From: Palsa-504 sp963769715
Lineage (GTDB): Bacteria > Actinomycetota > Actinomycetes > Streptosporangiales > Streptosporangiaceae
Length of the DNA stretch: 64,000 nt
Reading direction: 5' to 3'
Assembly: GCA_963769715.1 (NCBI GenBank)
Contig: CAVYNE010000028.1
Location: 62,001-126,000, forward strand
Shown here one piece after another: positions 23,903 through 32,127 of this stretch; position 1 is the stretch's first letter; the number at the start of each line of letters is the position of its first letter. The notes below the pieces were generated by a model that did not search any database, was not told where the DNA came from, and saw only the letters and a list, made by a program, of their open reading frames with translations. Both the position numbers and the translations under genes were made by a program.

Positions 23903-24319
23903 ATGACTGGCAGCAACCCCGGACAGACGATCTCGCAGGAGAAGTACGTGTCCGTGGCCACCTTCCGCAAGACAGGCGTGGCGGTCGCGACGGCGACCTG
24001 GATCGTCCCGCTCGACGGCAGCCGGGCCGGTGTCTTGACCTCCTCGGCCTCCGGCAAGGCCAAGCGGCTACGGAACAAGCCGAGCGTGACACTGCAGCCG
24101 AGCGACGTCCGAGGCCGGGTCAAAGCCGGCACCACGCCGGTGACCGGCACCGTTGAGCTGGTGACCTCCGGTCCGGACTTCGAGACGATCACGTCCACGG
24201 TGAAGGCCAAGTACGGCCTGATGGTGCCCATCATGCGGCTAGTGGACCGTATGCGGCACCTGGGCAAAGGCCCCTTTCCCTATGCGGACACCGGCGTGGT
24301 AATCACGCTCCAGGGCTGA
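23903..24319 (+). CDS. PPOX-class F420-dependent oxidoreductase
   Basis: 138 residues, split-barrel fold: YVSVATFRKTGVAVATATWI, then DGSRAGVLTSSASGKAKRLRNKPSVTLQ. These motifs are typical of F420-binding PPOX-like proteins of actinobacteria. GAAAGGAGAAGG precedes the ATG. 107 bases after the sigma factor, own ribosome site. Substrate unknown; likely a deazaflavin-dependent reductase. Confidence 0.85.
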   Translation: MTGSNPGQTISQEKYVSVATFRKTGVAVATATWIVPLDGSRAGVLTSSASGKAKRLRNKPSVTLQPSDVRGRVKAGTTPVTGTVELVTSGPDFETITSTVKAKYGLMVPIMRLVDRMRHLGKGPFPYADTGVVITLQG

Positions 24320-24364
24320 TTTCCCGCGGCGACCGTCGCGGGCATCAGCGGTCGGCACCTTGCA

Positions 24365-24528
24365 CGGCCCGCGGGTCAGAAAGTCGCGGACGGGTTGCCC
24401 AGCCCGTCCCGGGTCGCGGCCAGCGCCGCCAGGATCTTCTCGATCGCCACGTCCCGGGATGCAGGAAGATGTCATCGGCGGGCGGGCGTCCCTCGGGGCA
24501 GACGACGGTGAGCGTGAGGACTTCCATC
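24365..24528 (-). pseudogene. small unknown gene, frameshifted
   Basis: Reads MEVLTLTVVCPEGRPPADDI then, after a shift near 24462, DVAIEKILAALAATRDGLGN and a stop near 24376. One lost base (CCCGGGACGTGG instead of a codon more) explains the break. About 55 residues when repaired. I do not recognise the family. It follows the PPOX gene on the opposite strand. Confidence 0.35.
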
Positions 24529-24606
24529 GTTCCGCCCGGGCCCTGCCCGCCACCCGCGGACACGCCGCACGCCCTACCCGTTGTTACGACATCGCAGGTC
24601 AAAGAC

Positions 24607-24981
24607 TCACTTCACGACTTGCCGTGCTCCTGGATAGCCGCCCATCGGTCGAACTGAGCTTGATTTCCAAGGTTCCTGCCGATTCAGCGACTCAGGAAAT
24701 TCCGGCTGAAGCACACAGAACTCATTTCCCCACGGATCGCGCAGTACCCAGAAGTCAAATCCGCGCTCCACTTGATGATCCCACCGGGTGGCGCCGAGCG
24801 CTTCAAGGCGTCCAACTTCGGCTTCAACGTCGTCGGACTCCAAGTCGAGAGGCATGCGTTCTTTGGCGGTCTTTCCGTCACTGGTCTTCTGCAGAAGGAC
24901 CCGCACCTCAGAATCCGGGATGCGCAGCTTGCGGTATATGCGGTTGCTAATTTCGGGCAGAGGTTCTTCGGCAGCGTTGAG
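24607..24981 (-). pseudogene. VOC-family gene, 3' part (split by IS66)
   Basis: Encodes the larger part of a VOC protein ending VLRDPWGNEFCVLQPEFPE. Its first 28 codons lie beyond the IS66 element at 26654-26739 (MHRSRLCHFVIDVPDLDQGV..). Joining across one copy of the 8-base target duplication gives exactly 151 codons in frame, so the gene was intact when the element landed. The short frame starting in the IS end would encode a truncated protein. Confidence 0.88.
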
Positions 24982-26653
24982 GTAGCTATTCACCAAGAGT
25001 CAGCGGCGTGATGTGACAGGTCCGGGGGTTGCGGCGTTATCCGGTGGGTTCGATGCTGGGCGGGAGCCAGGCGTTGCCCTTGAACAGGGCGCGGAGGGCG
25101 TCGAGTTTGCTGATGCCCCATTTCGCGGCGGTGGACAGGTAGGACTGGACGAGCGCGAACTCCGCGAGTCCGGTGAGTGTTCGCCAGCAGCCTCCGGAGC
25201 CGCGTTGCTGGACCTTGACGGGCCGGATCGTCCGCTCAGCTTCGTTATTGGAGAAGATGTCCAGGTCGGGGCGGGTTGCGAACCGCAGGATCATGTCTTC
25301 GAAGGAGCGGAACCGGCGGGCGAGGCGGCGGGCGTCCTTGGCGGTGGCGGTGCGCCGGTAGAGGTTGGCGGCCAGCCCGGTGGCGGCTAGTGCCCGGTAG
25401 CGGGTGACCAGGTCATCGAGGACCGCTGCGTCCAGGACGGACTGGCCGGCCAGGCGGGCGGCCGCGGCGGCGTCGCGGGCCTCGATCAGCAGGGCGGCCA
25501 TCTGGGATGCCCACTCCTGCTGGGATGGCTCGAAGTCGTACAGGCCTTTCAGATCCCTGAGCAGATGGACTCCGCACCAGGCGTGCAGGGCGCTGGTCAG
25601 GTGCCCGTAGCCGGCGTAGCCGTCCCGGACGATCACGCCCTGGTAGCCGGGCAGCACGCCGCCGGCGTCGATCGCGTCCGCTGACCGGTCCCCGGTATGC
25701 ATGCAGGTCAGATAGCGGGTGCAGGCCAGGTGCACGTACCGGGTCCCGCCGGCGGCGCGGGCCGGGGTCTCATCGGCATGGACCGCTGCCGCGGCCTTCA
25801 GCAGCTCCCGCACCCGGCCCATGAACCCGCTCGTCTCGACCAGCGCGGCGGCCTTCCCGCGGATCCCGGCCATCCACCCGGTCGACACCGCGATGCCAGC
25901 CAGCTGGCACAGCAGCAGCGTGGCCCGGTAGATGGGGATGTGGTGGCCGACGGCCAGGTTCGCGGCCTGCGCGCAGGTCTCCGGCCCATAGCTGGCCCGC
26001 GCCCGCACATGCGCGGGAAGCTCCCCGGCGGTCACCGTCCCGCACCCCGCGCACTGCTTCGCCTGCGCCACGTACTCGGTGACCTTCGGCGCCGGCGCCG
26101 GCTCGATGTCGGTGACCTGGTGACGGCGCTGCGCCGTGACCGGCTCCCCGGCCAGGCCCGCGCCGCATCCGCAGCACATGGCCGGCGGGCACTCGATCGT
26201 CTCATCCGGGTCATCCACCAGGCTCATCGTCATCCCCGCCTCGCCCGGCTGCTTTCCCGGCGGCCGTTTCCCGCGCTCGCGCAGCGAACGGTCGCTGCCT
26301 TTCTTCTTATACGGGCTATCGGAGGAAGGCGGACGCGATGACGTGGATGAATCCTTGCCGGCCTGCCGCTCCAGCTGTTCCACCCGGGACGAAAGCCGCT
26401 CGATCTGCGCGGTCAGCTCACCGATCAGCCGGTACGCCTCAGCCAGCCGCACCGCCAGCTCAGCGGCCGGCAGAGCGGACAGCTCCTCCGCAGAGGGCAC
26501 ACCAGGCACAGCGGGCACAACTGGCAATCATCACCACTCAGGCCAGCCAATCAACAACCCGGCCCGGCGTGTCGCCAGCCACCCCGCCCAGACCGCAGCC
26601 GGGCGCAAGCACGCTCGCTCACCAGCAAACCCTCATCCCACGTGAATAGCTAC
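24982..26653 (-). mobile_element. IS66-family insertion sequence
   Basis: 1672 bases, with 12-base perfect terminal inverted repeats (GTAGCTATTCAC at 24982 and its complement ending 26653) and an 8-base target duplication GCGTTGAG (24974-24981 and 26654-26661). Both are diagnostic for IS66. It holds only the main transposase gene; no TnpA/TnpB accessory genes. Confidence 0.95.
25037..26527 (-). CDS. IS66 transposase (TnpC)
   Basis: 496 residues. N-terminal leucine-rich coiled coil (LIGELTAQIERLSSRVEQLE) and KDSSTSSRPPSSDSPYKKK linker, zinc-finger region CCGCGAGL..CAGCGTV, then the DDE catalytic core: Asp in VHADETPA, Asp in VIVRDGYAGY and Glu in NNEAERTIRPVK. C-terminal IS66 domain near WLPPSIEPTG. 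The start is probably TTG 26527; nearby GTG codons are alternatives. Looks intact. Confidence 0.92.
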   Translation of the reverse strand: MPVVPAVPGVPSAEELSALPAAELAVRLAEAYRLIGELTAQIERLSSRVEQLERQAGKDSSTSSRPPSSDSPYKKKGSDRSLRERGKRPPGKQPGEAGMTMSLVDDPDETIECPPAMCCGCGAGLAGEPVTAQRRHQVTDIEPAPAPKVTEYVAQAKQCAGCGTVTAGELPAHVRARASYGPETCAQAANLAVGHHIPIYRATLLLCQLAGIAVSTGWMAGIRGKAAALVETSGFMGRVRELLKAAAAVHADETPARAAGGTRYVHLACTRYLTCMHTGDRSADAIDAGGVLPGYQGVIVRDGYAGYGHLTSALHAWCGVHLLRDLKGLYDFEPSQQEWASQMAALLIEARDAAAAARLAGQSVLDAAVLDDLVTRYRALAATGLAANLYRRTATAKDARRLARRFRSFEDMILRFATRPDLDIFSNNEAERTIRPVKVQQRGSGGCWRTLTGLAEFALVQSYLSTAAKWGISKLDALRALFKGNAWLPPSIEPTG

Positions 26654-27023
26654 GCGTTGAGTGCCGCAGACCAGAACGAAACGCCTTGATCAAGATCAGG
26701 AACGTCAATAACAAAGTGGCACAGACGGCTGCGATGCATGGATAGCCACCCTCAGCTTCTGCTGGCTTGCCCGGTACTTTGCCTCGCTCTGCAACGTAGG
26801 TACCGCGTGCCGGAACGGTATAGACAAGCCCTTCATCCCGCAGGGCGGCTATCGCACGCCTAGCCGTAGAACGCGCAACCTCGTAGGTATCGACCAGCTC
26901 GGTCTCTGTCGGGATTCGGGTGTTAGGCGCATAGTGGCCAGACGCGATCTGGTGCTTGATGATCGCTGCGATTTGCCGGTACGGAGGTACCGGGCCAAGA
27001 GGGTCGATCCGCTGAGCTTGCAC
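26619..27023 (-). CDS. GntR-family regulator (winged helix only)
   Basis: The first 90 residues are a complete GntR winged helix: VPPYRQIAAIIKHQIASGHY, then TELVDTYEVARSTARRAIAA and the wing GLVYTVPARGTYVAERG. No effector domain follows, as in small actinobacterial GntR proteins. The last 45 codons overlap the start of the split VOC gene in another frame and run into the IS66 end, so the present C-terminus is partly IS sequence. A 20-base palindrome 46 bases upstream is its likely operator. Confidence 0.8.
   Translation of the reverse strand: MQAQRIDPLGPVPPYRQIAAIIKHQIASGHYAPNTRIPTETELVDTYEVARSTARRAIAALRDEGLVYTVPARGTYVAERGKVPGKPAEAEGGYPCIAAVCATLLLTFLILIKAFRSGLRHSTRSYSRGMRVCW
26654..26739 (-). 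pseudogene. VOC-family gene, 5' part (split by IS66)
   Basis: Begins at ATG 26739 (GAGGGTGG upstream) and reads MHRSRLCHFVIDVPDLDQGV then SFWSAALN, the first beta-alpha unit of a VOC fold, before the IS66 insertion. Overlaps the 3' part of the GntR frame. Confidence 0.8.
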
Positions 27024-27069
27024 ATGATCAACTTTAGATATCGCAGGCTGTTGTCATGCATGATCATAC

Positions 27070-27089
27070 GTATCGATACGTATCGATAC
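27070..27089. promoter_or_regulatory. 20-base perfect palindrome, likely GntR operator
   Basis: GTATCGATACGTATCGATAC, upstream of the GntR start (27023, minus). Perfect symmetry and position favour autoregulation by the GntR protein. Confidence 0.6.
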
Positions 27090-27395
27090 AGCCGATCCTA
27101 ACTCGCTACTCTGTGCGATGCGGACCGCGCTGACGGGCCTCGCGTCTGCGGCGCGTACTGGCACACACGCGCCGCCAGGAAGACAATGACCGGATGCCCC
27201 GTTCGCCGTGTGTATCGCTAACCTGTCAGGGTGGAGATCGAGGATCGCGTTGCGCTGTCGACAGCCCGGAGGGTAGCCGTTGTCGGCGGGTTGCAGTAGT
27301 GCTGTGCAGCGAACATAGCGAGTGATAGCTGACATGGGCGGTTATCCTCACGGACTCTCACCGGTCAGTGCAAACCGAACGGCGGTGTTCCTCGC
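27090..27395. other. intergenic, nothing clear
   Basis: About 300 bases between the operator and the HipA-family gene. Short frames exist on both strands but lack ribosome sites or recognisable content. No terminator hairpin with a T tract was seen. Confidence 0.5.
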
Positions 27396-28121
27396 GTGTC
27401 CACAATCCCACTTGTGACGGTGACGCGGTACGTGACCCCCCTGCGCGAGGGCGGGTCGCTGCCCGCCATCGTCGAGGGGGACAATCTCGGCACCTACGTG
27501 ATGAAGTTCCGCGGCGCCGGGCAGGGCCCGCTCGCGCTGGTCGCCGAGATCATCGCCGGCGAGCTGGCGCGCCGCCTCGGCCTGCGCGTCCCGGAGCTGG
27601 TCCTGGGCGAGCTCGACCCGCGGATCCCCGGCAGCGAACCCGACCCGGAGATCCAGGATCTGCTGCGCGCCAGCGAGGGCTTGAACCTCGGCGTGGACTG
27701 CCTGCCCAGCTCGTTCGGCTTCGACCCGCTCGGCTGGACGGCCGGCCGCGACTTTGCCAGCCAGGTGCTCTGGTTCGACGCGCTGGTGCACAACGTCGAC
27801 CGCACCTGGCGCAACCCGAACCTCCTGGTCTGGCACCGCGACATCTGGCTCATCGACCACGGCGCCGCGCTGTGGTTCCATCACAACTGGCCTACGGCCG
27901 ATCCCAAACGGCCCTTCGACGCCAGCGAGCATGTGCTGCGCGACCGGGCCACCGCACTGGCCGACGCCCACGATTTGCTGGCCCCGCAAGTGACCAGACC
28001 CCTGCTCGAGGAGGTGACCGCGCTGGTGCCGCCCGAGTGGTTCGGCGATCGCGGCGCGGAGGCCTACGTGGAGCACCTCCTGCTGCGCGCCCCGATCGTG
28101 CTGGAGGTGATCCGCGGATGA
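27396..28121 (+). CDS. HipA-family kinase-like protein
   Basis: 241 residues, shorter than HipA toxins (about 420) and of the kind paired with DUF3037. N-terminal GDNLGTYVMKFRGAGQGPLA supplies the ATP-grasping strands and Lys; the catalytic region is seen in HNVDRTWRNPNLLVWHRDIW followed by LIDHGAAL. GTG start at 27396. The stop overlaps the DUF3037 start (ATGA), so they are translationally coupled. Substrate unknown; distinct from the HipBA module at 56172. Confidence 0.82.
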   Translation: MSTIPLVTVTRYVTPLREGGSLPAIVEGDNLGTYVMKFRGAGQGPLALVAEIIAGELARRLGLRVPELVLGELDPRIPGSEPDPEIQDLLRASEGLNLGVDCLPSSFGFDPLGWTAGRDFASQVLWFDALVHNVDRTWRNPNLLVWHRDIWLIDHGAALWFHHNWPTADPKRPFDASEHVLRDRATALADAHDLLAPQVTRPLLEEVTALVPPEWFGDRGAEAYVEHLLLRAPIVLEVIRG

Positions 28122-28501
28122 CCCTGGATAACACGGCCGAGGTGTTCGAGTACGCGCTGGTCCGCGTGGTCCCCCGGGTGGAGCGGGGCGAGGCCATCAA
28201 CGCCGGGGTGATCGTCTACGCACAGGCCTTCCGGTACCTGTGCGCCCGGATCGAGCTTGACGAGTCCCGGTTGCTCGCACTCGATCCGGCGGCGGACCTG
28301 GACGCGGTGCGGACCGGGCTGTCGGCCTTCGAGAAGGCCTGCACCGAAGGCCCGCTGGCCGGCCTCCCCCTCGGCGAGCGCTTCCGCTGGCTCACCGCGC
28401 CCAGGTCCACCATCGTCCAGCCCGGCCCCGTGCACAGCGGCCTCACCGCCGACCCGGCCGCCGAACTGACCCACCTCTTCGACACCCAGGTGCGAATTTG
28501 A
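28118..28501 (+). CDS. DUF3037 protein
   Basis: 127 residues: FEYALVRVVPRVERGEAINA, then GVIVYAQAFRYLCARIELDE, the recognised DUF3037 core. Always found next to the short HipA-like kinase in actinobacteria, and here overlapping it by 4 bases. It may be the kinase's substrate, inhibitor or partner; nothing in the sequence decides this. Confidence 0.85.
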   Translation: MTLDNTAEVFEYALVRVVPRVERGEAINAGVIVYAQAFRYLCARIELDESRLLALDPAADLDAVRTGLSAFEKACTEGPLAGLPLGERFRWLTAPRSTIVQPGPVHSGLTADPAAELTHLFDTQVRI

Positions 28502-29298
28502 CCCCCGAGAACTTTGACCCCGTCGCGTATAACCGGGCTGCCTGGGACCGCGAGGTGGACCAGGAAAACGAATGGACCCGGCCGGTCGGGCCCGATGTCA
28601 TCGCCCGGGCCCGGGCCGGTGACTGGTCGGTGGTGCTCATCGGATATGACCCTGTGCCCCGCGACTGGTTTCCCGCCGACCTCGCGGGGACCGCGGTGCT
28701 CTGCCTCGCCTCCGGCGGCGGCCAGCAGGGACCGGTCCTCGCGGCCGCAGGCGCGGACGTGACCGTATTCGACAACTCACCCAGGCAACTCGGCCGCGAC
28801 GAGGAGGTGGCCGCTCGGGACGGCCTGGACCCCAAGACCATCAGGACCGTGCTCGGCGACATGCGGGATCTGAGTGCCTTCGCCGATGGCCGCTTCAACC
28901 TCGTCTTCAATCCGGTCTCAAACGTGTTCTGCCCGGACCTGGCCCCGGTCTGGCGGGAGTGCTTCCGCGTCCTGCGCCCGGCGGGCATCTTGCTGACGGG
29001 ATTCATGAACCCGGATTTGTTCATCTTCGACATCGAGGCGCTCGATACGAGGGAGGAGTTCGTCGTACGCCACCGGATCCCCTTCTCCAGCGCAGAACTG
29101 CCCGAAGACGAACGCCAGCGCACCTACGGCGATGGCCCGGTTGAGTACAGCCACACGCTGACCGAACAGATCGGCGGCCAGCTAGCGGCCGGTTTCACCC
29201 TGACTCACCTGGTCGAGGCGCCGCACCACGCCGACGCCACGGCCCGGTACATGCCTGGATACATCGCCACCCGCGCGGTCAAACCGCCCCGCGCCTAA
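28498..29298 (+). CDS. class I SAM-dependent methyltransferase
   Basis: 266 residues from TTG 28498, which overlaps the previous stop (TTGA). Motif I is seen as VLCLASGGGQQGPVLAAAGA (about 65-85), motif II as VTVFDNSPRQL, and NLVFNPVSNVFCPDLAPVWR marks motif IV. The PF08241 fold is clear. Methyl acceptor unknown. The four-base overlap ties it to the kinase/DUF3037 operon. The TTG start is chosen because no ATG/GTG lies close by. Confidence 0.85.
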   Translation: MTPENFDPVAYNRAAWDREVDQENEWTRPVGPDVIARARAGDWSVVLIGYDPVPRDWFPADLAGTAVLCLASGGGQQGPVLAAAGADVTVFDNSPRQLGRDEEVAARDGLDPKTIRTVLGDMRDLSAFADGRFNLVFNPVSNVFCPDLAPVWRECFRVLRPAGILLTGFMNPDLFIFDIEALDTREEFVVRHRIPFSSAELPEDERQRTYGDGPVEYSHTLTEQIGGQLAAGFTLTHLVEAPHHADATARYMPGYIATRAVKPPRA

Positions 29299-29620
29299 GG
29301 ATCCAGCGGCTGCCAACGGTCCCCGTCCCCTACAGTGTGTCGCGTCACTGGAGCCGGAGCCGGAGCCGGAACCGGCATGGGTGTCACCTGTCGCATTCAA
29401 TGGCCGGTTTGCCTGCGGCGCTCCTGAGATTCGACGGCCGAGCCCTTCGCGCAACATAGTTCTAAATCGTCTTGTTCATCGTCAACCTGTTTGATTTTCT
29501 TCTTTCACATGTGCCTGAACAGTCAGCATAGGTCACATTCCAGGTTGCGGAAGCAGCTTCTAGTGGCTATAATTTCGAATATAAAGACGACCGCTGGCCC
29601 CGGTGACCGGAGGACCTATG
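29299..29620. other. intergenic with short GAGCCG tandem repeat and AT-rich tract
   Basis: 29350-29375 has three and a half copies of GAGCCG. 29455-29585 is notably AT-rich against the surroundings and ends at the remains of the HNH gene. No gene was recognised. Confidence 0.5.
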
Positions 29621-29933
29621 GCAGCACCCACAGCCCACAGCCCACGGGCCTGCCGCAGGGGACGAGGACCCAGCCGCAGGCTCCGCCGAGCCGGACGACC
29701 CGCTGTACGACGAGGCGGTGCCGTGGGCGCCGGTGGTGACCCGCCCGGACCCGATGCCCCAGGAGGAGCAGCAGACCCTACTGGACGCGGTCACAGACGA
29801 CGACGCGCCGTGGTGGCTGGAGGAAGGAGACCACGACCCCGAGGATGACCCGCCGCCGGAGGACTACGACTTGGAGCAGGTCATCTCGGAGTGCCGTCAG
29901 ATCGCCGAGGACCAGGCCAGCGCGCCGCCGTGA
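29621..29933 (+). pseudogene. DUF222/HNH nuclease gene, N-terminal fragment
   Basis: After GGAGGACCT and ATG 29621 the frame shifts within the first 30 codons and continues as an acidic, Pro-rich leader (DDDAPWWLEEGDHDPEDDPP then PEDYDLEQVISECRQIAED) that is typical of the N-terminus of actinobacterial DUF222-HNH proteins. It stops at 29933. The middle of DUF222 (about 200 codons) is missing before the next fragment. Confidence 0.65.
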
Positions 29934-29947
29934 TCGCCGCGGACTAG

Positions 29948-30662
29948 AAGATCACTTACTGGGCCCGGCAGCTGAAGGAAGCCGGGCTGGCCGGGTCGAT
30001 GGATGAGCCGCGGGCGCGAGCCTATATGGACTTGCTGCTGGGCACCGACTCTAGGCCCGGCCAGGACGACCCGGGACCCGGCGGGTCAGGTCTGGACAGG
30101 CCGACCGACCCGGGAACACCGCCGGGGACCGGCGTGCTGTCGGCCGGGTTCGCCGGGCGCGTCAACCTGACCATCCCGCTGGCCACCCTGCTCGGCCTAG
30201 CCGAGCGGCCCGGGGAGATCCCCGGCCTCGGCCCCATCGACCCCGACCTGGCTCGCGACCTCGCCCGCGCGGCTGCGCAGAACCCCAAGACCACGTGGTG
30301 CGTGACCGTCACCGACCAGGACGGCTACGCCATCGGACACGGCTGCACCCGGCCCCAACCCAAGAGACACCGCAAGAAACGCGGGAAACCCGGGCCGCCG
30401 GACGGACGCGACCCACCCCGCGAAACCAGGGACGGGCCAGGGTTCGCCTTCACCGTCACCGACTGGCAGGGGCCACCCGACGACGGATACGGCACCTGGC
30501 AGCTGCACACCGGGACACCCGGACAGCGGGACCTTATCGTTACCCAGGACCCGATCCCCACCAGCGACTGCGACCACCGGTACGAGGCCAAGGGGCATGA
30601 TCCCGGGGTCAAGCTCCGGCACCTGACCCAGATCCGGAACGCCACCTGCACCGGGGCCGGGC
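29948..30662 (+). pseudogene. DUF222/HNH nuclease gene, central fragment
   Basis: Reads WARQLKEAGLAGSMDEPRAR then AYMDLLLGTDSRP, FAGRVNLTIPLATLLGLAER and PKTTWCVTVTDQDGYAIGHG up to KLRHLTQIRNATCTGAG, where the IS256 element interrupts. This is the back half of DUF222 leading to the HNH domain. No own start; an in-frame stop lies at 29945. Confidence 0.85.
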
Positions 30663-32036
30663 GGGCCTGTCAAGATAACGGTGTAACTTCTGTCTCTGTT
30701 GTTACTTCCGTCCCGCGCTGAGGCGGCCGTCGAAGGTGATGTCGAAGGCATTCAGGGCGGCCTTCCACCGGTTGGTCCAGCGCTTGCGTCCCCGTCCGGT
30801 GGGGTCCAGGCTCATGATCGCCAGGTACAGGCACTTCATGGCGGCCTGCTCGGTCGTTAGGAAGTGGCCGCGGGCGTTGACCGCCCGCCGCAGCCGGGCA
30901 TTGATCGACTCGATGGCATTTGTCGTGCAGATCACGGTCCTTATTTCCCGGTCGAACTGCAGGAAGGGCACAAATTCCGCCCACGCGTTCTCCCAGAGCC
31001 GGATAATAGCGGGGTAGCGCTTTTCCCATTTGCCGCTGAATTCGGCGAACCGGTCCAGCGCCCCGGATTCGGATACCGCGGTGTAAACGGGCTTGAGGTC
31101 TTTCGCGATCTGCGCCCAGTCCCTCTTCGAGGCGTACTTGAAGGAATTCCGCAGGAGATGCACGATACATGTTTGCACGATCGTCTTCTCCCAGACCGTA
31201 CTCACCGCGTCGGGCAGGCCCTTGAGCCCGTCGCAGACCAGCATGCACACGTCGGCGACGCCGCGGTTCTTGATCTCGGACAGGACCCGCAGCCAGAACT
31301 TGGCGCCCTCGCCGTCGCCGTGCTCGCCGGCCCACAGCCCCAGGACGTCACGCTCGCCGTCCACGGTGACGCCCAGGGCCAGGTAGATGGGGCGGTTGGC
31401 GACCTGGCCCTCGCGGATCTTCACGTTGATCGCGTCGATGAAGATCACCGCGTATACCGGGTCCAATGGCCGGCTCTGCCATTCCGCCAGGCCGTCCATG
31501 ACCCGGTCGGTGATCGTGGTGATGGCCTGCTTGGAGACCTCGGCGCCGTAAACCTCGGCCAGGTGCGCGGCGATTTCCCCGTGGGTCAGCCCTTTCGCGG
31601 ACAGGGAAATGACCATCTCGTCGACCCCGGTGAGCCGCCGTTGCCTCTTGGCGACGATTTTCGGCTCGAAGCTGGAATCGCGGTCCCGGGGTACCGAGAT
31701 TTCCACCGGCCCGGTATCGGTGAGCACCGTCTTGGCGCGGCGCCCGTTGCGGGAATTGCCGCCGTCGCGGCCTTCCGGGTCGTGCTTGCCATAGCCGAGA
31801 TGGTCGTCCAGCTCGCCTTCCAGGGCGCCCTCGATGACCATTTTCGTCAGCTTGCCCAGCAGCCCGCCCTCGCCGGTCAGCTTCAGCCCGCCGGCGCGGG
31901 CCCGCTCGGTGAGCTCGCGCAGCGCCTGCTCATCGGCCGCGGACAGCTCCGCTACGTCCTGGTCCTGGCCGGTCGTCACACTGGTCATATGGTGTCTCCT
32001 CCGTCCCGGAAGTTACACCGTTGAGATTACAGTCCC
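30663..32036 (-). mobile_element. IS256-family insertion sequence
   Basis: 1374 bases with 28-base imperfect inverted repeats starting GGG and sharing AACGGTGTAACTTC, and an 8-base duplication GGCCGGGC (30655-30662 and 32037-32044). One transposase gene. It interrupts the HNH gene. Confidence 0.92.
30702..31988 (-). CDS. IS256-family (mutator) transposase
   Basis: 428 residues, full length. The DDE residues are in VYAVIFIDAINVKIREG (first Asp), MLVCDGLKGLPDAV (second Asp) and WENAWAEFVPFLQFD (Glu). The Zn-free mutator core and VNARGHFLTTEQAAMKCLYL tail are typical. ATG 31988 follows GGAGGAGACACC. Intact. Confidence 0.94.
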   Translation of the reverse strand: MTSVTTGQDQDVAELSAADEQALRELTERARAGGLKLTGEGGLLGKLTKMVIEGALEGELDDHLGYGKHDPEGRDGGNSRNGRRAKTVLTDTGPVEISVPRDRDSSFEPKIVAKRQRRLTGVDEMVISLSAKGLTHGEIAAHLAEVYGAEVSKQAITTITDRVMDGLAEWQSRPLDPVYAVIFIDAINVKIREGQVANRPIYLALGVTVDGERDVLGLWAGEHGDGEGAKFWLRVLSEIKNRGVADVCMLVCDGLKGLPDAVSTVWEKTIVQTCIVHLLRNSFKYASKRDWAQIAKDLKPVYTAVSESGALDRFAEFSGKWEKRYPAIIRLWENAWAEFVPFLQFDREIRTVICTTNAIESINARLRRAVNARGHFLTTEQAAMKCLYLAIMSLDPTGRGRKRWTNRWKAALNAFDITFDGRLSAGRK

Positions 32037-32127
32037 GGCCGGGCTGCCGAAGACCCGCCGCACAGTGCGACTTCGAGCACAACACCCCGTACGACCAGGG
32101 CGGCAGGAGCTGCCTGCGCAGAACGGC
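32037..32127 (+). pseudogene. DUF222/HNH nuclease gene, HNH fragment between two IS
   Basis: In one frame it reads CRRPAAQCDFEHNTPYDQGG then RSC, the His/Asn core of the HNH domain. It is out of frame by one with the fragment before IS256, so the gene may already have been damaged before insertion. Bounded by IS256 and the IS1182-type element. Confidence 0.8.

Noticed and set aside
29350..29375. GAGCCG short tandem repeat as a possible functional array.
   Set aside because: Only about three and a half copies in GC-rich DNA; too short to support a function.
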